This document shows, piece by piece, positions 57,769 to 64,000 of a DNA stretch of 64,000 nt. Below the pieces are notes generated by a model that made no database searches, had not been told where the DNA came from, and saw nothing but the letters and a program-made list of their open reading frames with translations. The stretch's first letter is position 1; every line of letters starts with the position of its first letter. Source of the stretch: Ciborinia camelliae (Eukaryota > Ascomycota > Leotiomycetes > Helotiales > Sclerotiniaceae); assembly GCA_025890175.1 (NCBI GenBank), contig JANPYM010000011.1, positions 1,034,299 through 1,098,298 of the forward strand, read 5' to 3'. Position numbers and translations under genes: made by a program.

Positions 57769-58587
57769 ATGGATTCTATGAGATCTTTGAATACCTCTCT
57801 TCCAGGGGGGAAATCTCCTTCAAAACATCAGAACAGCGAACCTCCACAACAGGTTCTCATCGCACAATTCAAGGCCGCCGCTTTATCCGTCACCAACCTC
57901 TACAAGACAGCCGCTGCAGATCAAGGAAGAGCCAGGGCTGAAGGATATCAGGATGCACTGGATGAACTGTTAAGTTTCCTCGATAAAGAAGATATTGGGT
58001 TGAGCGATGGCGAGGGTTGGAGGATTCGAAGATGGGCGACTGAGAGATTAGATGGTCGAGACACAACATCACACAACGATAGCGACGATGAGGTTCCCGA
58101 AAAAACAGATGGCGGATCCCCACCAGTAATTCACAGATCGCAAAGTTCAACCAATATTTCGGCATCGACTGCTAAACCAACAAGAACGACTTCACCAATG
58201 AGAACAGAATCAGCGCCTCCACCTCCCACCGTCGTTGTACCCGACCCAGAACCTCCAATGATCACAGCGCTTCCACAAAGCACATTTACCTTTCGATCTG
58301 CGCAACAATATCCGCAAGACCCTGATATTTTACTGTCAGATTTGGACTTATCAGATAAGGGTCGTCCTCAAACCCATGATGCGGGTATTTCCCTTACTCG
58401 ACCTTCACGAACCAACGCAAGACACAACAATCATTCTTCTCGACTAAATGCTAGATCTTCGACTACGATAGGCCGGGGAGCTGGCCAAAAGCGGAAAATA
58501 AATTTTGGGGATTTCTTCGATTTAGGAAATCTAGGGCACGGAGACGATTCTTTCGGCGGGGGTGGAAAGAGGGGAAGATTCGTCTGA
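57769..58587 (+). CDS. TAPR1/HAPSTR1-like protein (DUF4588-type)
   Basis: A single-exon ORF of 272 residues. The N-terminal segment IAQFKAAALSVTNLYKTAAA, followed by DQGRARAEGYQDALDELLSF, resembles the DUF4588 core of human C16orf72 (TAPR1/HAPSTR1), a stress-response partner of the E3 ligase HUWE1. A few residues later comes WRIRRWATERLDGRD. The rest (about 105-272) is Ser/Pro/Thr-rich, with a C-terminal GQKRKINFGDFFDLGNL block and a basic end that could act as a nuclear signal. The family call is from recalled motif shape, not a search, and function in fungi is unknown. The start is the first ATG in a good context (ACCATGG). Confidence 0.65.
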   Translation: MDSMRSLNTSLPGGKSPSKHQNSEPPQQVLIAQFKAAALSVTNLYKTAAADQGRARAEGYQDALDELLSFLDKEDIGLSDGEGWRIRRWATERLDGRDTTSHNDSDDEVPEKTDGGSPPVIHRSQSSTNISASTAKPTRTTSPMRTESAPPPPTVVVPDPEPPMITALPQSTFTFRSAQQYPQDPDILLSDLDLSDKGRPQTHDAGISLTRPSRTNARHNNHSSRLNARSSTTIGRGAGQKRKINFGDFFDLGNLGHGDDSFGGGGKRGRFV

Positions 58588-59443
58588 ACGGCCACCGCTT
58601 TTCCCGCATTGTATGTACATGGCGATGTATTATACTACTTCCTATAGCAGGTATCAAGACACATCTTTACAGGATTTGGTGGATTATGGACGATTTGTAA
58701 CGACCTTGACGATAACATGCCTACACAATTTCGGGAATTTTTGTTCCTAAGCAGCATTTACATGGGATAATGGAGTTGCGGAACAGAAGACCGTGCATTG
58801 GAAGGCGTCAACTAGACAGAGCATTTACCTGTTCATGGGGGCAACTAATAGTCTCTATGTATAGACTACATCTCATTCTATAATCATCCAATTAAATACC
58901 CATCGTTGATTTTTATATTTGTGAGTTGTATTTTTAGACTTTTTTGGGTATTTGAGATGCAATATTGAGGAAAAGATATCTTAGCATTATCTCAATTAGT
59001 GTTGAGAAATTACCATTAGAAAATTACAAACTACACTCACTACTTTTCTTTCTTGACATTGTATGATAACGTTGAGGGGTTCCAAACATCATGTTTTAGC
59101 AATTCTCCGATGTTACCTAAATACCCGAAACATTCAATATTGTTCAGGCATTCAATATTTCTAGTGACCGTTGCGGCCACAACAGCATTCTTCACGTCTC
59201 CTCGTTGACATTATTTCGCAGCGATCTTCATATAAGACACAGCGACTCAATTCCCAAGACCCACACCATGCCATCTCGAGAATTTCTAAAGCAACGCGAC
59301 TAACTATGCATGTGTCCGTAAATAAGTAGCCGGCCACTTCCCATCCCTCTTGCTTTGTATGTGATATTTCTTGAATATCACTGAACCCTCTTAATAGCGA
59401 AGAAGCGTCTATATATACAGGTTGGCCAATATCAAAACCTAGT
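58588..59443. other. Intergenic region upstream of the secreted repeat protein
   Basis: No gene is seen on the plus strand. An open frame of 99 codons on the minus strand (59,460-59,161) has no motif and overlaps the next gene's start, so I did not call it. The promoter of the repeat-protein gene should lie in the last few hundred bases. Confidence 0.4.
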
Positions 59444-61908
59444 ATGAAGCTCTTGATCATTCTTCCTTTCCTCGCTTTATCAAATGCACATTGGTGGCAA
59501 GTTTGGCAAGGTTGGCAAGGTTCTGACTCATGTGGCGATGTAATCGGTGGCTCCCATGATAATGTCCCAAGAGATGTCCGAGAGCTTGATTGCTCTAGTT
59601 ACATGCAAACAACTGTCATTCCTTCATACGTAGCTTCTGGGTTCGTCTATCCCCCCATCGCTCTGATACGACACTGACAGTGGATAATCCAAGTGTGGTC
59701 ACAATAACAACCGTCGTTTTCAACGAAATCACCTATACCGAAGCCAGCACAAATATAGTGTATGTGACAGCCAGAGACGTGAAACCACGGGACGTTGTTA
59801 TAGTCACAGTCACGGGGGATGCCATTACAATCACAACCACGGAGAACCCAATCACAAGCACAACCACGCAAACCATCCCGCCATATGCGACCAGCGCTTG
59901 TCCAAACCATAGTGCATATGTTGAAGCATGTCGAAGTCACCTGAGTGTTGTGGTAGCTACCATTACTATAACAGCCCCTACTTCATACGTGACGGAATAT
60001 GCTACGTTAAGTTTGCCAGGAGGTTCATCTGGGGGCTTGATTTCTGTATCAGTTTCCAACATTGTGGAGACAATAGTTTCTAGTACTACTTCGAAGTCAA
60101 GCTCAAGTGTAGAAGTGGAGCCTACATCAACGAATGGTATGTTCTTCCCCGCTACTCGCCTATTGTGCCTAATTATTTTCAGTCCTCCTTTCATCTCTTC
60201 CATCCAGTAGCTCAACATCTGGGATACTTTCAATTCCATCATCCGAAACGTCAGAAACGTCAACACGTTTATCATTGACTCTTTCGCCCAGCCCAAGTTC
60301 CAACACCGTTATATCAACGTTTAATTCAACAAGTACTCCCGGAATTAGTTCATTAACTCTTTTACCCAATCCAAATCTCAACACCGATATATTAACGTCT
60401 AATTCATTAACTACTTCCGGAATTAGTTCATTAACTCTTTTACCCAATCCAAATCTCAACACCGATATATTAACGTCTAATTCATTAACTACTTCCGGAA
60501 TTAGTTCATTAACTCTTTTACCAAATCCAAATATCAACACTGATATATCAACGTCTAATTCACTGAGTACTTCCGGAATTAGTTCATCGACTCTTTCACC
60601 CAGCCTAACATCTAATTCAATAGCTACTTCAGGAATTAGTTCATTAACTCTTTCGCCCGGCCTAAATTCCAATACCAATATATCAACGTCTAATTCATTA
60701 AGTACTTCCGGAATTGGTTCATTCAGTCTTTCCTCTGAAACTGGAAGTATATCATTATCTCAATCCTTTTCAATATCGACAATAACCTTGAGCTCACTCC
60801 CAGTAATATCTGGCCCAGCCTCGGAATATACAGCTACCCCTAGCAATTATATCAGTTTTTCTGGATCAACTTTATCCCAAATTCTATTCACTAGTGCCAC
60901 TGCATCATCTCAAAGCACATTGACAACTTCCGCATCTTCCAATTCTGCACCAGAACTATCGAGTATATCGTCCTTAACATCTCTTGCCTCTAGCACAGAA
61001 ATCTCATTGGCAACTTCCGCATCTTCCAATTCTGCACCAGAATTATCGAGTATATCGTCCTTAACATCTCTTGCCTCCAGCACAGAAAGCTCGATATTAG
61101 AAACATCGACCATCCCATCCTCTACCAAACTTCCATTATCAGATAAGACGGATTCCTTGGTCTTCTCTTCGAACTCGACATCAGAAACACCATCTACCCT
61201 CTCATCTCCATCTTCTTCTCCTTCACTCACATTCTCTACCATCGTCTCCTCGGCCACCTCTTCCATTGAGGCGTCACAAATATTATCCCTCCTGACACCC
61301 TCCTTATCGCTCCCTCTATCAACCTTCTCGACAATAATCTCCTCCTCTTCTCTCACATATCAATCTTTGATAGACACCTCTACTTTCCTCTCTACCTCAA
61401 CATCATTCTCTTCAACATCCACCTCCCTCCCCACGTCATCTTCATTACCTATCCCCAAACCCCCTGTATCCCCGCTCGTTGCCACATGTAATGCCCCTGT
61501 CGCCTGTCGCCAAAACCAATATTGCTCTTCAGATAACACTTGCCTATGTCGTATGTCCCCTCTTCTCTTTTGCCCATTCTCCATCTCCCCCCACTTCATT
61601 CACTAACCTACCCCGCAGAACCAAGCGTCAATGGCACTGGCTACTGTATGGCTGATACTCCCTGCGATTCCCTCTCAACCTGTACCATTGATTCCGATTG
61701 CGGAATTGGATCCGCCTGCATGGTTACCTGTTGTTCCACCAATAAATGTCTTGCGCTTCAAGGTTTATGTCAAAACCCCAATACTGGGGTTGTTATTTTC
61801 AAAAGGGAGGAGGGGACCAGTGGTCATAGGATTGTTGGGGAAGAAGGAGAGGTGGAGGAGGAGTGGACGAACAGGGGACCATGGATTAAGAAATTGGGGA
61901 GGATGTGA
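59444..61908 (+). CDS. Secreted Ser/Thr-rich repeat protein with a Cys-rich C-terminal domain
   Basis: There are four exons: 59444-59640, 59694-60136, 60183-61550 and 61619-61908, giving 765 residues. The introns are 53, 46 and 68 nt. The first (GTTCGT...CCAAG) is the least certain. The signal peptide is MKLLIILPFLALSNA, followed by HWWQVWQGWQG. Residues about 75-200 are Thr/Val-rich beta-like sequence. The middle is nearly all Ser/Thr/Leu/Ile with two tandem arrays, of 26-residue and 29-residue units. Around residues 650-735 two Cys-rich modules carry ACRQNQYCSSDNTCLC and then TIDSDCGIGSACMVTCC, disulfide-knot-like. Such architecture suggests a cell-wall or surface protein, possibly adhesive; this is inference. 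No GPI signal is seen: the C terminus is charged. Confidence 0.75.
60263..60720 (+). repeat. Intragenic tandem array, 78-bp unit
   Basis: Copies begin with GGAATTAGTTCATTAACTCT or close variants at 60341, 60419, 60497, 60575, 60632 and 60710. The spacing is 78, 78, 78, 57 and 78 bp, always a multiple of three. Copies 60341-60418 and 60419-60496 are identical. The unit encodes about 26 residues of the type GISSLTLLPNPNLNTDILTS. Confidence 0.9.
60926..61099 (+). repeat. Intragenic tandem duplication, 87-bp unit
   Basis: Two copies start at 60926 and 61013 with ACTTCCGCATCTTCCAATTC and differ at only a few bases. Each encodes 29 residues containing SASSNSAPELSSISSLTSLA. It lies in the same exon as the 78-bp array. 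Confidence 0.88.
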
Positions 61909-64000
61909 GCTGAATGAGTGCCAAGATTTATGGTATTAATTGGTCCTCAACAAATTGATGTGGGAGAAATGAAGAGAAGGAATGTGAAAATGGCGTTTAT
62001 GAAATTAGTTTTAATACCACAGTCTTTACAATATTATGAATCGTATACAGAATTAAACCTCTTATACTTCGCGCTTCACTCGATCTATGTGTTGGCCCAG
62101 CGGCTAACAATGTTTGTAAAGGTACTATCAAATTGAAAAAATAGCTTGCCATCGCGAAGGAGGTCAATGTCAGAGAGATTAAAGAAAACCGAAGTACAAT
62201 GCAACTAGGTAGGTAGCCTAAAATCATCAATCCACTCCCCACCAATTCAATTCTTGCCTGCCAACCCAAACCCCAAGTCTTTCTCTCCCCATCCAAAATA
62301 TCTCGCTTACCACAAAAATATATCCCCACTTCACTTCGATTCACTTCGCATCCTCATGCCACTTCTCACGAAATCAACCAACCAACCAGCCAATCCCCTC
62401 TATCCAATCTTTAAAATTTACAAAATAGTTCTCCGATTCTAGTGCCGGCCGGGATCGGTCAAGGGCCTAATGGACTACATTATTGAACCCCGCACGCACT
62501 CTTCTATAAGCGGATGATAGCCAAACTCTTTGTAAAACTTAGTTATACGATGAGACCATCGGGAGAGAGTGTGATACACTTCGAAACTTCCAAGATTACT
62601 GAAATGTTTACGTATAAGCGAAAAGCCTCGGGTATTCCGCCTTCTCAAATCACCCCACAACTTATGTTGGGATGAAGTGTAAGGCTTCACTTATCTGTTT
62701 AACGGAAGCTGGCAAGGGGAATTGTAGGTAAAATCTTCCAAGACCAGAGGCTTTGCCACCCTCTCGTGATATATTGATGCTACCAGTTTATCAGTCATCT
62801 TATCTGGTATCATACTCTGTCTATAGTATCCGTACAGCACTAACTGCACTATTTATTAATGTGAAATTATATGATGTGGCATTCTCGTCAAAGACCTTAT
62901 TAATATGAGTTTGGGGGTTTATTTCAGGCGAGAGGGGCGAGGTTGGTAAAACTGATTATGAAGATGAAGAGGGTGACGTAAGATTTTGCTTGGTATTTGA
63001 TCATGTGCAATACACCATCCCGAGGTCTGATTGACTTGGCTAATTAGGTCTTTCTGCTGTTCCTATATCATTATTGGCCGTATATATCGCCGTGAATTAG
63101 GTGTCCGTCAACACTCCCTATTTATGTAGGTAGGCATAGTAAGACCAAGGTAAACTCAACCAGCCTTTTCTAATAGCAAGAAGCAATCTGAATTCTGCTC
63201 AGACTTTTCTGTCAATATTCAAGAAACTGTAGTTTCATCGTCCTCATCTTCGCTTTCACCTTACAAAGTACGCGATCATCCTAACTGCCGCAGCAAGCAT
63301 TCCCACATCACATCACACCACACACAACATCCCACTTATATCGAGTATTATGTTCATTCATCACATCACCGACTCAAAATTATTGGCAAAGAAATTTCGA
63401 TTACTATCCAGTAGGCATCTCGTGCAGAATAAGCTGCGTGCCCAAAATGACATTCCTCCATTCATCCATATCATCCATCATCCCGTTTGATTTATAGACG
63501 CTTCTATGACTCATGATTTTTTCTCTGTAAAAATTCTCATCCCAAACGTTTTCTTTATAAGTCCCATTCATTCATTCGTCCCATGCATCAATCCAATTAG
63601 TCCCACTACACACCACCAGGGCAATATAATTTTCGTGGCCGTTTGTGAAAATGAAGAACCACTTTTGAAGCTGCAAACGAATACGCAAGCTATGCCGTTA
63701 TGATGAAGTATGTAGAAGCTCTGTCTCGCCAAAGAAAAAGTTTTTTTTTTTTTTTTTTTTTTGGAAAAAAGAAAATCTGTAATCAGATAGGACCAGATAT
63801 AATAGCAGGTAGCTTTTATCTCAGGCATCCGATACCCCGAGTGCCATACATCCAAATCATCACCCCTTATCTAGTTGGTGAAGCCATTGACCCTAAAATC
63901 GGAATCATCATCAACCAAATCATGCTCAGTGAGGAAGAGGTATAGTCCGGAGAACCGATGCCGAAGACGAGAGATATAGACGTATAAACTTCGAGCAGAA
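61909..64000. other. Gene-free window end
   Basis: No gene is supported. The first part is the 3' flank of the repeat-protein gene. A T-rich homopolymer of about 22 bases lies at 63,740-63,762. ORFs here (up to 115 codons) have no motifs. The window may end inside an intergenic region. Confidence 0.45.

Noticed and set aside
59161..59460. 99-codon minus-strand ORF with several Cys
   Set aside because: It overlaps the start and promoter of the secreted repeat-protein gene and shows no motif.
1..64000. tRNA, rRNA, CRISPR or biosynthetic cluster
   Set aside because: I looked for tRNA B-box-like GGTTCGAATCC motifs, direct-repeat/spacer arrays and clustered enzyme genes and found none that hold up; a tRNAscan-SE run would be needed to exclude tRNAs.

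Overview
The window looks like nuclear DNA of a filamentous ascomycete (Pezizomycotina). It has short introns (46-164 nt in coding regions) with GTATGT/GTAAGT-type donors and CTAAC/CTGAT-like branch sites, pyrimidine-rich leaders, single-copy eukaryotic housekeeping genes, and fungal families such as SOG2, SOK1/TCP11, CIA1, SUR7/PalI and a PNGase A-like protein. The AT-rich spacers are full of short TAGGTACCTAGGTA-like palindromes, which I associate with Leotiomycetes such as Botrytis and Sclerotinia. That placement is an inference and was not tested.

Layout. 0-3.2 kb: the RAM-pathway LRR protein SOG2. 3.2-12.3 kb: a long gene-poor spacer with one decayed coding relic near 6.1-6.5 kb. 12.3-28.6 kb: a SOK1/TCP11 gene, a 1169-residue unknown acidic protein, CIA1 (cytosolic Fe-S assembly), an unknown 454-residue protein, a membrane-anchored PNGase A-like protein and a small unknown protein. 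28.6-35.9 kb: gene-poor DNA with a MITE-like element and a broken PLC-like phosphodiesterase gene. 35.9-39.5 kb: a dense housekeeping cluster of RPS23, an unknown coiled protein, a four-exon KSH1/TMEM167 gene whose first coding exon is only the ATG, and TAF13. 39.5-53.4 kb: a polypurine minisatellite, a secreted GPI-type PLC-like protein, a 372-bp fold-back element, a SUR7/PalI membrane protein and dihydroorotase (URA4). 53.4-58.6 kb: an ISWI chromatin remodeller with a GC-AG intron, divergent from a TAPR1/HAPSTR1-like gene. 59.4-61.9 kb: a secreted Ser/Thr-rich repeat protein with a Cys-rich tail. 61.9-64 kb: no gene seen.

The genes do not form a pathway or biosynthetic cluster; this is an ordinary euchromatic mix. 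The most useful results are gene-structure corrections (KSH1, a stop-free 54-nt intron in URA4, a GC-AG intron in ISWI, a stop-free 75-nt intron in TAF13), two gene relics, two non-autonomous inverted-repeat elements, and a young tandem duplication inside a secreted repeat protein. I found no convincing new multi-gene system and no tRNA or rRNA gene.
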